The notes under the pieces: generated by a model
The model's input: the letters and a program-made list of their open reading frames with translations, nothing else
The model's database searches: none
What the model was told of the DNA's origin: nothing
NCBI GenBank assembly: GCA_900549975.1
Contig: URQK01000010.1
Coordinates: forward strand, 1-27,299
Reading direction: 5' to 3'
DNA from: an uncultured Mollicutes bacterium
GTDB taxonomy: Bacteria > Bacillota_I > Bacilli_A > RFN20 > CAG-826
Length of the DNA: 27,299 nt
Made by a program: the position numbers and the translations under genes
In this document: piece after piece, positions 8,360 to 16,233 of the stretch
How positions within the stretch are numbered: the first letter of the stretch is position 1
Layout of the letters: every line of letters starts with the position of its first letter

Positions 8360-10099
8360 TTAGTCTTCGTTATCAATTTTAATATGTAAATCTTTTAATT
8401 GTTGTTCATCAACTGGTTGAGGTGCATTTGACATTGGGCAAACCGCTGATAAATTCTTAGGGAAAGCAATAACATCACGAATGTTATTGGTACCAGCAAG
8501 AATCATTGTTAAACGGTCTAAACCAAATGCCATACCACCATGTGGAGGTGTTCCATAATTGAAAGCATTGATGAAGAAACCAAATTTATTTTTAATATCT
8601 TCATCAGTTAATCCTAAAACCTCAAAGATCTTCTTTTGTACTTTTCCATCATAGATTCTTAATGAACCACCACCGGCTTCATAACCATTAAATACGATAT
8701 CATAAGCTTGAGCATATACTTTACTTGGATCAGTATCTAAATATTTTAAGTCTTCATCACATGGACGAGTGAATGGATGGTGATTTGAGACATAACGATG
8801 TTCGGTTTCGCTATATTCAAATAATGGCCAATGAACAACCCATAATAGGTCATAAGTATCAGGTTTAATAAATCCTAATTGTTTAGCATAATTACTTCTA
8901 ATTGAACCTAAACCGAAGCATACATTAGTGTTATTGTCGCTTGCGGCCATAATAATAATATCATTATTGTTATAGTTTAATGTTGCTTTTAATGCTACTT
9001 TTTCTTCTTCACTTAAATACTTAGTAAATGAACCGACTAATTCATCATTTTCAACTTTTAAGACAGTTACGCCATGTAAAGAGAATTTTTTAGCTTGCAT
9101 ATTAAGTTCATCGATGACTTTTCTAGATGTAATATTAGCAACTCCTGGGACAACAATTGCTTTCATAAATTTAGCATTTTTAAATGCTTCAAAAACGGAA
9201 TTAGCAAATATTGATTTAACATCTACTAAATGCATTCCAAATCTTGTATCAGGTTTATCACTTCCATAAACATTAACTGCCTCATCATATTCCATACGAC
9301 GTAAAGGTAAATCAATCTTAATACCTTTAACATCTAACATGATTTTAGCAATTAATCCTTCCATAAGAGTTAGGAACTCTTCTTGATCTAAGAAAGATGT
9401 TTCAATATCAATTTGGGTAAAGTCAGGTTGACGATCAGCACGTAAATCTTCATCGCGGAAACAACGCGCTACTTGATAATATCTTTCAATACCACCAACC
9501 ATCAATAATTGCTTATAGATTTGTGGTGATTGAGGTAAAGCATAGAAATGTCCTTTATGAATTCGAGATGGAACCAAATAGTCTCTTGCTCCTTCTGGAG
9601 TAGATAAACATAAAATTGGTGTTTCTACTTCTAAAAATTCATGAGCATCTAAATATTCATGAACAGTTTTAACAATTTTTGCTCTTGTACGTAATATTTC
9701 TTGCATACAAGGTCTTCTTAAGTCTAAATAACGATATTTTAAACGAGTATCTTCTAAAGCATCGGTATTATCATCAATAATCATTGGAGTAGTTTGTGCT
9801 TCATTGATTAAAACAATTTTTGAAGCAATAACTTCAATTTTACCAGTTTTTAATTTAGTATTTTCGACTTCTTTTTTTGCTACTTCACCAAATACTTGGA
9901 TAACATATTCATTACGGATATCGGGTAAATCAGTTATTTTATCAGTATTAACCATAACTTGAACAATACCAGTTTTATCACGTAAATCAATAAACATAAT
10001 AGAGCCTAAATTTCTCCATTTATGAACCCATCCTAGTAAGGTGACTTTTTGGCCGACTTCTTCTAATCCTAAACGGCCATTATAATGTGTACGTTCCAT
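8360..10099 (-). CDS. aspS: Aspartyl-tRNA synthetase (bacterial type)
   Basis: Class IIb synthetase charging tRNA-Asp. At 579 residues it has the full bacterial layout: an N-terminal OB-fold anticodon domain (GWVHKWRNLGSIMFIDLRDK), the catalytic core starting with FLEVETPILCLSTPEGARDYLVPSR, FYALPQSPQIYKQLLMVGG, motif 2 RYYQVARCFRDEDLRADRQP with DFTQIDIE, a GAD insertion domain (about 290-410), and motif 3 with GTPPHGGMAFGLDRL. Its ribosome-binding site TAGGAG overlaps the hisS stop codon, with the ATG 10 bases after hisS ends, so translation is probably coupled to the end of hisS. Whether it also charges tRNA-Asn cannot be told from the window; that would depend on asnS or gatCAB elsewhere. 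Confidence 0.97.
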   Translation of the reverse strand: MERTHYNGRLGLEEVGQKVTLLGWVHKWRNLGSIMFIDLRDKTGIVQVMVNTDKITDLPDIRNEYVIQVFGEVAKKEVENTKLKTGKIEVIASKIVLINEAQTTPMIIDDNTDALEDTRLKYRYLDLRRPCMQEILRTRAKIVKTVHEYLDAHEFLEVETPILCLSTPEGARDYLVPSRIHKGHFYALPQSPQIYKQLLMVGGIERYYQVARCFRDEDLRADRQPDFTQIDIETSFLDQEEFLTLMEGLIAKIMLDVKGIKIDLPLRRMEYDEAVNVYGSDKPDTRFGMHLVDVKSIFANSVFEAFKNAKFMKAIVVPGVANITSRKVIDELNMQAKKFSLHGVTVLKVENDELVGSFTKYLSEEEKVALKATLNYNNNDIIIMAASDNNTNVCFGLGSIRSNYAKQLGFIKPDTYDLLWVVHWPLFEYSETEHRYVSNHHPFTRPCDEDLKYLDTDPSKVYAQAYDIVFNGYEAGGGSLRIYDGKVQKKIFEVLGLTDEDIKNKFGFFINAFNYGTPPHGGMAFGLDRLTMILAGTNNIRDVIAFPKNLSAVCPMSNAPQPVDEQQLKDLHIKIDNED

Positions 10100-10108
10100 A
10101 ATTAACTC

Positions 10109-11548
10109 CTATTCTTCGTGATGGTGATGATGGTGATGACAACAACATTCATGCCCATCTTCTTCCTCACAATATTCATCTTCATCATATTCTTCGTGAT
10201 GTCCACAACAGCAATCGTGTTCTTCTGTGTGATCATGTTTTGAGCAACATCCATCATGATGGTCTTCCTCTTCATAATTGTTAAACATCATATCTAATGT
10301 ATCAATTAAATTAGCTAAAGGAATATTTACTTGTTTTTGAGTATGTAAGTCCTTTAATACAACCTCATCTTTTGCTACTTCATTTTCACCAACAATAACT
10401 GCTAGTTGTGCATTAGCGTTTTCAGCGCGTTTAAATAATTGCTTGAATGATTTATTTTCTAAACAAACTTCCACTTTATAAGCATTAGCTCTTAAGTATT
10501 CTGCAACTGATAAAGCATTTTTAACACATTTTTCACCAATTGGCATAACGTATAAATCGGTTTTTAAAGAGGTATCTTTTAGCAAGTTATCTTCTTTCAT
10601 TACGGCATATAATCTTTCAATACCAAAGGCTAAACCAACACCTGCTAAAGCAGGACCGCCAACTTCTTTTAATAAGTTATCATAGTGTCCGCCTGCTCCA
10701 ATTGCACCTAAATCCATACCACTTTCAGTGCGATAGTGGAATTCAAAAATAATATGTGAATAATAATCTAATCCTCGAACTAATCCATCATCGATTTCAT
10801 ATGGGATTTGGAATTCATCTAAAGCATCAGTAACAATTTTAAAACGCTCTTTTGCGTTTTCACTTAAATAATCACGCATTTTAGGTGCATTATGAGCAAT
10901 CTCTTGATCACTTTCTACCTTGCAATCTAAAATTCTTAATGGATTGATTTTAAAGCGTTCTTTACAATCTTCACACATTTCGTCAATATGACTAGCAAAA
11001 TATGCTTTTAAAGCCTCTTTATAATTATCACGTGATTCTTGGTCACCTAAAGAATTAATTTTTAATTTAATGTTTTTAAATCCTAAAAACCTTAAGGCAT
11101 CATAGCCAAGCATAATAACTTCAAGATCTTGATAAGCATTAGTGACCCCAACGCTTTCAACGCCAAATTGATTAAATTGACGATATCGACCTGCTTGAGG
11201 TCTTTCATATCTAAAACATGGTCCAATATAAAATTCTTTAATTGGTAAATCTTTTGTTGCGTATAATTTGTTAGATACAATTGAACGCATCACGCCTGCC
11301 GTGACTTCAGGACGTAAACTAATTGAACGATCACCTTTATCTAAGAAAGTATACATTTCTTTTCTTACGATATCAGATGATTCACCTACTGAACGATTAA
11401 ATAATTCAGTATGTTCAATGATTGGTGTACGGATTTGGTTAAAAGCATACATTTCTGCAACTGCTTTTAATACCATTTCTATGTAGTCAAATCCGCGAGC
11501 TTCATCATCATAGATATCATGTGTTCCTTTCACAATATTAATGGCCAT
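10109..11548 (-). CDS. hisS: Histidyl-tRNA synthetase with a Cys/His-rich C-terminal tail
   Basis: Class IIa synthetase charging tRNA-His. Residues 1-425 form a normal HisRS: motif 1 region with YAFNQIRTPIIEHTELF, SLRPEVTAG, motif 2 FYIGPCFRYERPQAGRYRQF (about 107-126), the HisA motif LVRGLDYYS (256-264), GAIGAGGHYDN (281-291), motif 3 around GVGLAFGIERL, and the anticodon-binding domain to about 425. Unusually, 54 further residues follow (426-479). They hold 15 His and 9 Cys among many Asp and Glu, with clusters DGCCSKHDH, HDCCCGHH and HECCC, and end with seven His and two Glu. This resembles metal-binding tails known on other proteins such as SlyD, but I know of no standard HisRS domain like it. 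Codons are intact and the ATG has a strong AAGGAGG. It is controlled by the T-box leader upstream; aspS follows 9 bases later. Confidence 0.97.
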   Translation of the reverse strand: MAINIVKGTHDIYDDEARGFDYIEMVLKAVAEMYAFNQIRTPIIEHTELFNRSVGESSDIVRKEMYTFLDKGDRSISLRPEVTAGVMRSIVSNKLYATKDLPIKEFYIGPCFRYERPQAGRYRQFNQFGVESVGVTNAYQDLEVIMLGYDALRFLGFKNIKLKINSLGDQESRDNYKEALKAYFASHIDEMCEDCKERFKINPLRILDCKVESDQEIAHNAPKMRDYLSENAKERFKIVTDALDEFQIPYEIDDGLVRGLDYYSHIIFEFHYRTESGMDLGAIGAGGHYDNLLKEVGGPALAGVGLAFGIERLYAVMKEDNLLKDTSLKTDLYVMPIGEKCVKNALSVAEYLRANAYKVEVCLENKSFKQLFKRAENANAQLAVIVGENEVAKDEVVLKDLHTQKQVNIPLANLIDTLDMMFNNYEEEDHHDGCCSKHDHTEEHDCCCGHHEEYDEDEYCEEEDGHECCCHHHHHHHEE

Positions 11549-11774
11549 AACTTTCCTCCTTAAAAAAAATAAAAACGCCCATTCATAAGGACGTTTATTA
11601 ACGCGGTACCACCTTAATTCATATTTCTATGCACTTAATCGCGTTAACGCCGCTTACGTTTTCTCTACTTACTCAAGAAAATGTCTCCATAGTGTCCATT
11701 TTCGATTTTATAAGTTCTTTCACCAAGCGAGCTCTCTCTAAAATAAAATCGTAAAACTAATCTATTTCTTTGAC
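11549..11774 (-). ncRNA. T-box riboswitch leader of hisS-aspS
   Basis: The 5' leader reads AGAGAGCTC then TTGGTGAAAG (about 11725-11739), typical of T-box stem I, and later the canonical T-box sequence AAGGTGGTACCGCG (11602-11615 plus flanks), which pairs with the uncharged tRNA acceptor end. It is followed by the terminator hairpin ACGTCC/GGGCGT with a T-run at 11562-11594. Uncharged tRNA stabilises the antiterminator and allows hisS transcription. Specifier candidates in stem I are GAC (11694-11696) overlapping CAC (11692-11694) within GGACAC, and CAT in GAGACATTTTC. I cannot fold the RNA, so the specifier is unresolved, though Asp or His would both fit the operon. This region and the 11775-11894 segment account for the 346-base gap between hisS and relA. 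Confidence 0.93.
11562..11594 (-). terminator. T-box regulated terminator hairpin
   Basis: On the minus strand ACGTCC (11589-11594) pairs with GGGCGT (11575-11580), including one G-U pair, around an 8-base loop, and is followed by TTTTATTTTTTTT. It begins a few bases after the T-box sequence, so it competes with the antiterminator. It ends just before the hisS ribosome-binding site AAGGAGG. Confidence 0.88.
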
Positions 11775-11780
11775 GTATTA

Positions 11781-11810
11781 ATTATAATATTTTGAATATT
11801 ATAAAGTCAA
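11781..11810 (-). promoter_or_regulatory. Promoter of the hisS-aspS-tkt operon
   Basis: On the minus strand TTGACT (11805-11810) is followed after 18 bases by a perfect TATAAT (11781-11786). Expected transcription start is near 11774, a few dozen bases before T-box stem I. Confidence 0.78.
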
Positions 11811-11849
11811 TCAAACTACTTTCTTTTTTCATTAAAAAATGGCTAATTA

Positions 11850-11881
11850 ATAAAAAAGAACAAATTTTTAGGTTTGTTCTT
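11850..11881 (-). terminator. Terminator after the relA gene
   Basis: A 9-base-pair stem (AAGAACAAA with TTTGTTCTT) and 8-base loop is followed on the minus strand by a T-rich run. It starts 14 bases after the (p)ppGpp synthetase stop codon and separates it from the hisS promoter. The plus strand also has a T-run after the stem, so it could act in both directions. Confidence 0.82.
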
Positions 11882-11894
11882 AATTTTTTTCCTA

Positions 11895-14078
11895 TTAATG
11901 AATAGTCCTATTAACTTCATAAACGCCATTAACGTTTAATAAAACATTTTTAATATTCTCATATTCATTATTATTTTTTAATAAAATTGTCGCTGTTATT
12001 GTAGCGGTAAGTGTTGTTTTATGTGATTTTGCGGATATATTAGTAACACTGACTTTATGTATTGAGAAGGCAGTCATGATGTCCATTAACAAGTTGTTAC
12101 GGTCCGTGCATTCCATTTCTATATCGACAGGATATGTTTGTTCTTTTAAGTTTTCATTCCAAAATACTTCCACTAGGCGTTTTCCATCTTTAATGTTAGG
12201 ACATTCACGTCTATGAATAGTAATTCCTTTTCCTTTGGTGATGTAACCAACAATATCATCACCAGGTATTGGCGTACAACATGATCCTAAATTAATAGCA
12301 ACTTTACCAGCATTTTTAACTAAAATTGGATTATCACTATCTTTATCATTTCTTGCCTTAGCAAATACTAAGTTTGTTTTCTTTTTTATATTTAAAAACT
12401 CAATAACATTACCAGCAGCAGGATTACGATTAGAAATGGCAATAAATAAATTATCAAGAGAATCAACACCATAATTATCAAAAACTTTTTGACTATTTAA
12501 TAATTCAAGCGCTTCTTTTTCTTCAATTCCACGATCCCTAAAAGCATCAAATATTGCTACTTTTCCCTTAGCAATCTTATCATCACGCATCGCATCAGCG
12601 TTTTTCTCTTTTAAGAATTTACGAATATGGTTTTTGGCTGATGCTGTATAAACTAATTTTAACCAACCTTCATTAGGTCCAGGTGAAGTTTTTGATGTTT
12701 TAATTTCCACCATATCACCAGTTTTTAAAACAGTTCCTAAAGGTACTAAAACATTATTTACTAATGCACCTATTGTTGTATCACCAACATTTGTATGAAT
12801 ACGATATGCAAAATCTAAAGGTGTTGAGCCATTAGGTAAATCAATTACTTTACCTTTTGGAGTAAATACATAGACATTTGCATCAAAAATATCATGGGTT
12901 AAGGAATCCATGTATGCTTTTGCATCATCTGACATCTCGGTAGACATTGAGACAAAATCTTTAAACCAATGCAATTTTTCAGCGATTTCTTTTTGCTCTT
13001 TTTGCGGATTATAATTACTATTTTCTTTATATCTCCAGTGCGCGGCGATACCATCTTCGGCGATTTCATCCATTTCTTTTGTTCGAATTTGGATTTCAAA
13101 GAATAATCCTTCACCTGTTACAATCGTGGTATGAAGCGATTGATACATATTTGGTTTAGGCATAGCAATGTAATCTTTAAATCTACCGACAACTGGCTTA
13201 TATAATTGGTGAATAAATCCTAAAATTTCATAACAATTTATCTCGGTTTTAGTAATAATTCTTAAAGCCATAATATCATAAATTTCATCAAAACTACGGC
13301 CTTTTTCATACATTTTTTTGTAGACTGAATAAATAGATTTATATCTAGATTCAATTTCTAAAACCGGAATATTTTTTTCGTATAACATATCGGCGATACG
13401 TTTCTTTAATTGAATGAGATTTTCTTCTCTATTTTTAATTCTTGTGGCAATTAACGCTTTAATTTCTTGATATTTTTCTGGTTCTAAATAAGATAAACAT
13501 ATATCTTCTAGTTCTCTTTGAATAGTATTCATACCTAGGCGGTGAGCAATAGGAGCGAATACCTCAAGAGTTTCTTTTGATAAAGCCTGTTGACGATCTT
13601 TAGATAAATATTCTAATGTACGCATATTATGAAGACGATCCGCTAATTTGATAATAATAACGCGAATATCTTTTGCCATTCCTAAGAATATCTTTTTATG
13701 GTCTTCTGCTTCAAAATTTTCACTATATTTTTTGGACAATTTCATTCTTTGAATTTTAGTAACTGAATCCACTAAAAAACAAACATCTTTTCCAAATCTT
13801 TTTTCTATTTCACTTAATGGATAATCAGTATCCTCAACAACATCGTGAAGTAAACCACCAATGATTGTAGCAGGTCCTGCATGAAGCGAAGCTAAAATAT
13901 AGGCAACTTCTATTAGATGATTAATATAAGGTTCCCCTGATTTACGCAATTGACCATCATGTTGTACTCTTACAATATCATATGCTTCTTCGATTTTTTT
14001 ACGGTCTTCTTCATTTTTAATATATTGACAATATAATTCTTTTACTTGATCAAAAGTATGATGAATTTGATTATCCAT
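11895..14078 (-). CDS. relA: Bifunctional (p)ppGpp synthetase/hydrolase (RelA/SpoT homologue)
   Basis: Long RSH enzyme that makes and degrades the stringent-response alarmone (p)ppGpp. The 727 residues show all the expected domains: HD hydrolase with YINHLIEVAYILA and GGLLHDVVEDTDYP (HD at 78-79) and KLADRLHNMRTL; synthetase with SRYKSIYSVYKKM, DIMALRIIT, GRFKDYIAMPKPNMYQSLHT (RFKD at 299-302, the form seen in bifunctional enzymes) and EIQIRTKEMDEIAEDGIAAHW; TGS domain about 402-465; the conserved Cys region GSCCTPIPGDDIVGYITKGK with HRRECPNI (about 598-628); and a C-terminal ACT domain. Both catalytic centres look intact. The ATG has GAGGTGA upstream, only 12 bases after the apt stop, so the gene is co-transcribed with apt, as in Bacillus. 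Confidence 0.97.
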   Translation of the reverse strand: MDNQIHHTFDQVKELYCQYIKNEEDRKKIEEAYDIVRVQHDGQLRKSGEPYINHLIEVAYILASLHAGPATIIGGLLHDVVEDTDYPLSEIEKRFGKDVCFLVDSVTKIQRMKLSKKYSENFEAEDHKKIFLGMAKDIRVIIIKLADRLHNMRTLEYLSKDRQQALSKETLEVFAPIAHRLGMNTIQRELEDICLSYLEPEKYQEIKALIATRIKNREENLIQLKKRIADMLYEKNIPVLEIESRYKSIYSVYKKMYEKGRSFDEIYDIMALRIITKTEINCYEILGFIHQLYKPVVGRFKDYIAMPKPNMYQSLHTTIVTGEGLFFEIQIRTKEMDEIAEDGIAAHWRYKENSNYNPQKEQKEIAEKLHWFKDFVSMSTEMSDDAKAYMDSLTHDIFDANVYVFTPKGKVIDLPNGSTPLDFAYRIHTNVGDTTIGALVNNVLVPLGTVLKTGDMVEIKTSKTSPGPNEGWLKLVYTASAKNHIRKFLKEKNADAMRDDKIAKGKVAIFDAFRDRGIEEKEALELLNSQKVFDNYGVDSLDNLFIAISNRNPAAGNVIEFLNIKKKTNLVFAKARNDKDSDNPILVKNAGKVAINLGSCCTPIPGDDIVGYITKGKGITIHRRECPNIKDGKRLVEVFWNENLKEQTYPVDIEMECTDRNNLLMDIMTAFSIHKVSVTNISAKSHKTTLTATITATILLKNNNEYENIKNVLLNVNGVYEVNRTIH

Positions 14079-14090
14079 AATATCACCTCA

Positions 14091-14603
14091 TTAATAAGTA
14101 ACTATTGATTTAACATTATAATTTTTTAAACGTTCTCTTCCGCCTAATCTAGAAAGTTCGACAACGAAACAAATTCCAACAACTTCCGCGCCTAGTTCTT
14201 CTAATAATTTAATACATGCTTCAAGTGTTCCACCTGACGCTAATAAATCATCTACTAAAAACATTTTGTCTCCTCTTTTAATATCATCTATGTGTACTTG
14301 CAAAACATCATTACCATATTCTAGTCCATAACAAACAGACATTGTTCTTCTAGGTAATTTATTTGGCTTTCTAAAGGGAATAAAACCAATTCCTAATTCA
14401 GTTGCCACAGGACAACCAAATAAGAAACCGCGAGATTCTGGAGAAGCAATAACATGTGCCCCACATTCTTTAGCAAAATTAGCAATTTCTTTAACGACAT
14501 ATTGATAAGCTTTTCCATCTCTAATTAATGGAGTAATATCTTTAAAATCTACTCCGGCTTTAGGAAAATCTTTAATTTCATAAATATATTTTTTTAAATC
14601 CAT
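14091..14603 (-). CDS. apt: Adenine phosphoribosyltransferase
   Basis: Purine salvage enzyme that joins adenine to PRPP to give AMP. The 170-residue product matches the family length. Motifs seen are YIYEIKDFPKAGVDFKDITPL at the N-terminus, VIASPESRGFLFG, FRKPNKLPR, the linker YGLEYGNDVLQVH, and the PRPP-binding loop FLVDDLLASGGTLEA, where a Ser replaces the more usual Thr in DDLLATGGT. The start is the ATG at 14601-14603, with AAGGAG eight bases upstream; longer frames to 14639 include the ribosome-binding site. It is followed by relA, the usual Firmicutes order. The usual upstream neighbour recJ is separated from it by two lipoprotein genes. Confidence 0.96.
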   Translation of the reverse strand: MDLKKYIYEIKDFPKAGVDFKDITPLIRDGKAYQYVVKEIANFAKECGAHVIASPESRGFLFGCPVATELGIGFIPFRKPNKLPRRTMSVCYGLEYGNDVLQVHIDDIKRGDKMFLVDDLLASGGTLEACIKLLEELGAEVVGICFVVELSRLGGRERLKNYNVKSIVTY

Positions 14604-14628
14604 ATAGTTTACTCCTTCTTTATGAATA

Positions 14629-14657
14629 ATTATAACCAATTTTTATTTTAAATAAAA
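14629..14657 (-). promoter_or_regulatory. Probable apt-relA promoter
   Basis: On the minus strand a perfect TATAAT (14629-14634) lies 25 bases before the apt ATG and just after the lipoprotein terminator. The -35 region is AT-rich and poor (TTTATT about 16 bases upstream). It is the only promoter candidate between that terminator and apt. Confidence 0.5.
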
Positions 14658-14685
14658 GAAAAAGGATACGAAGTTAATCGTATCC
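14654..14685 (-). terminator. Terminator after the Big_2 lipoprotein gene
   Basis: On the minus strand GGATACGA pairs with TCGTATCC (8 base pairs, 6-base loop) and is followed by TTTTTCTTTT. The same 8-base stem occurs after the neighbouring lipoprotein gene at 16205-16226, supporting a duplication that included the 3' flank. Confidence 0.88.
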
Positions 14686-14717
14686 GATGTTTCGAAAAAT
14701 TGTATAATTACTTATTA

Positions 14718-16052
14718 TTAAGCTTGTGCTAAAACAAGTGATCCTAAGCCAACGTTATAATAAGTAGTACCATTAGTAGGGTAACCTGTCATAACAACTT
14801 TAAGCGTTGTTGCGTTGGTTACATCAATTTTGACTGTGTTTTCACCAGCAGTAACTGAGTCAAAATATGCAACACCAGCTTCTTTACCTTCAGCATTTAG
14901 AGCTGTGACTGTGAATGTATGTTCACTAGCAGCAGAAGTTTTTGTATTAGGGTTTAATGTGAGGCTGATAGTTACATTTAAAGATCCAGTAAATGTGCTA
15001 ATTGCAGCAGATACACCGATTTCTTCAAATCTAATCTTTAAACTACCATTGCCGTAGAATTCAGGATCTTTTCCTGCACTATTAATATAGGTTAATCCTT
15101 CAGGTAATGCTTTGTTAATTGTATATGTTGCTGTTTCAAACTTTGAAGGATCACTTTGAGAAGCTTCTTTAACAGTAACAGCTACTGTAGCAGTAAATGA
15201 TGGGTTTTCTTTTGAAGCAACTGTAATTGTTGTTTCACCAAGAGCAACACCAGTTACGACACCATTAGCGTCAACAGTTGCTTTAGATTCATCATTTGAT
15301 TTATAAGTTAATCCTTTTTCAGTAGCATCTGCAGGTGTAACAGATGCAGTGATTTTTTTAGTCTTTCCTTGTTCTACTTCTAATGTAGCATCAGCAGTAA
15401 CGCCAGTAACAGCAACTTTTTCTGCTTCGATTACTGGTTCTTCCCCTTTAGCGCCATCAGCATAGAAATGTGATACATAACTTGTTGCAGCTTTTGAAAC
15501 TTTTGAAGCACCAAATGTAACATAGTCACCATAAGTTCCAAGGAATACGTCGCCTGATTCTAATGTGTAAAGTAAGGTTTTCCATTCTGCTTTATACTTC
15601 CAAACACCAGTTGCAGAGTCTTTAATTACTGCATTAAGGTGTGTTCCACTTACTGCTGCTTCAATATATTTTTTAGCAGTTCCGCTCATAAAGTATAAGT
15701 GATATCCGCCATCGGCAGCTTCAATGTACATATCAGCAGCTTCTTCAGCATTAGTAGTTGAAGCAATGTAGTAACCACTCATTTCGCCTTTCATGTAATA
15801 CACAGCATTCTTTGCAGTTTGCTTAAAGCCAAACTTATAGGCTGTTCCGACTACTGGAGTATCAACAATACCATACTCTTTAGCAGGTGCTGGTGTACTA
15901 GATGTTGATGTACCTCCGGTGCTAGTACTTGGCTTTGTGCTTGTACTAGGTGTGTCAGATGTTGATGGTGCAGGTGTTTGACTTGTGCTATTTCCGCCAC
16001 AAGAAGCAAGAGCCATCATAATTAATGGTAATAGAATAACTTTCTTTTTCAT
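14718..16052 (-). CDS. Surface lipoprotein with Big_2 domain, paralogue of the next gene
   Basis: Predicted lipoprotein of 444 residues. The signal peptide ends in a lipobox LASC with Cys18, then a Ser/Thr/Pro-rich linker to about residue 57. Residues about 59-205 form a domain rich in Tyr, Gly and Ala (VGTAYKFGFKQTAKNAVYYM, GYYIASTTNAEEAADMYIE, YHLYFMSGTAKKYIE) that I cannot name. The spacing suggests repeated beta units, perhaps a beta-trefoil. A Big_2 Ig-like domain spans about 212-296 (VTGVTADATLEVEQGKTKKI, GVVTGVALGETTITV). The C-terminal module (about 304-444) is shared in long blocks with the product of 16234-16794. The ATG has GGGAGG upstream. It has its own promoter and terminator. 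Function is probably surface binding or adhesion; no enzyme motif is seen. Confidence 0.85.
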   Translation of the reverse strand: MKKKVILLPLIMMALASCGGNSTSQTPAPSTSDTPSTSTKPSTSTGGTSTSSTPAPAKEYGIVDTPVVGTAYKFGFKQTAKNAVYYMKGEMSGYYIASTTNAEEAADMYIEAADGGYHLYFMSGTAKKYIEAAVSGTHLNAVIKDSATGVWKYKAEWKTLLYTLESGDVFLGTYGDYVTFGASKVSKAATSYVSHFYADGAKGEEPVIEAEKVAVTGVTADATLEVEQGKTKKITASVTPADATEKGLTYKSNDESKATVDANGVVTGVALGETTITVASKENPSFTATVAVTVKEASQSDPSKFETATYTINKALPEGLTYINSAGKDPEFYGNGSLKIRFEEIGVSAAISTFTGSLNVTISLTLNPNTKTSAASEHTFTVTALNAEGKEAGVAYFDSVTAGENTVKIDVTNATTLKVVMTGYPTNGTTYYNVGLGSLVLAQA

Positions 16053-16090
16053 AATAAAAATATATTTCCTCCCTTTTCTACTACGTTTTT

Positions 16091-16119
16091 ATTATATCTA
16101 GAAAAAACAATAAAAGCAA
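16091..16119 (-). promoter_or_regulatory. Promoter of the 14718-16052 lipoprotein gene
   Basis: On the minus strand TTGCTT (16114-16119) and a perfect TATAAT (16091-16096) are separated by 17 bases. The leader then carries GTAGTAGAAAAGGGAGG, also found in front of the neighbouring paralogue. An imperfect inverted repeat (AGCAAAATG / CATTTGCT, about 16115-16137) overlaps the -35 and could be an operator. Confidence 0.75.
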
Positions 16120-16200
16120 ATGCATAAACATTTTGCTCTATTGAAAACATTTTCATTATCTACTTGTTGTAAATATTTGATAAATGTGCATATGAACAAA

Positions 16201-16226
16201 AAAAGGATACGAAACTAATCGTATCC
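16201..16226 (-). terminator. Terminator after the short lipoprotein gene
   Basis: GGATACGA (16205-16212) and TCGTATCC (16219-16226) form an 8-base-pair stem with a 6-base loop, followed on the minus strand by a short T-run. The stem is identical to that at 14664-14685. Confidence 0.82.
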
Positions 16227-16233
16227 ATATAAA

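Noticed and set aside
10112..10273. HisRS tail as a cloning tag or sequencing artefact
   Set aside because: The His run resembles an affinity tag, but it is embedded in a long irregular Cys/acidic tail with native codon use, followed by the natural aspS start, so an artefact is unlikely though not excluded.
11549..11894. Possible tRNA or other structural RNA gene in the 346-base gap
   Set aside because: No cloverleaf or CCA-type pattern; the region is explained by a terminator, a promoter and a T-box leader.
14664..16226. Recurring GGATACGA/TCGTATCC stems as a mobile element or CRISPR-like repeat
   Set aside because: There are only two copies, each right after a lipoprotein stop and followed by a T-run, so they are terminators duplicated with the genes.
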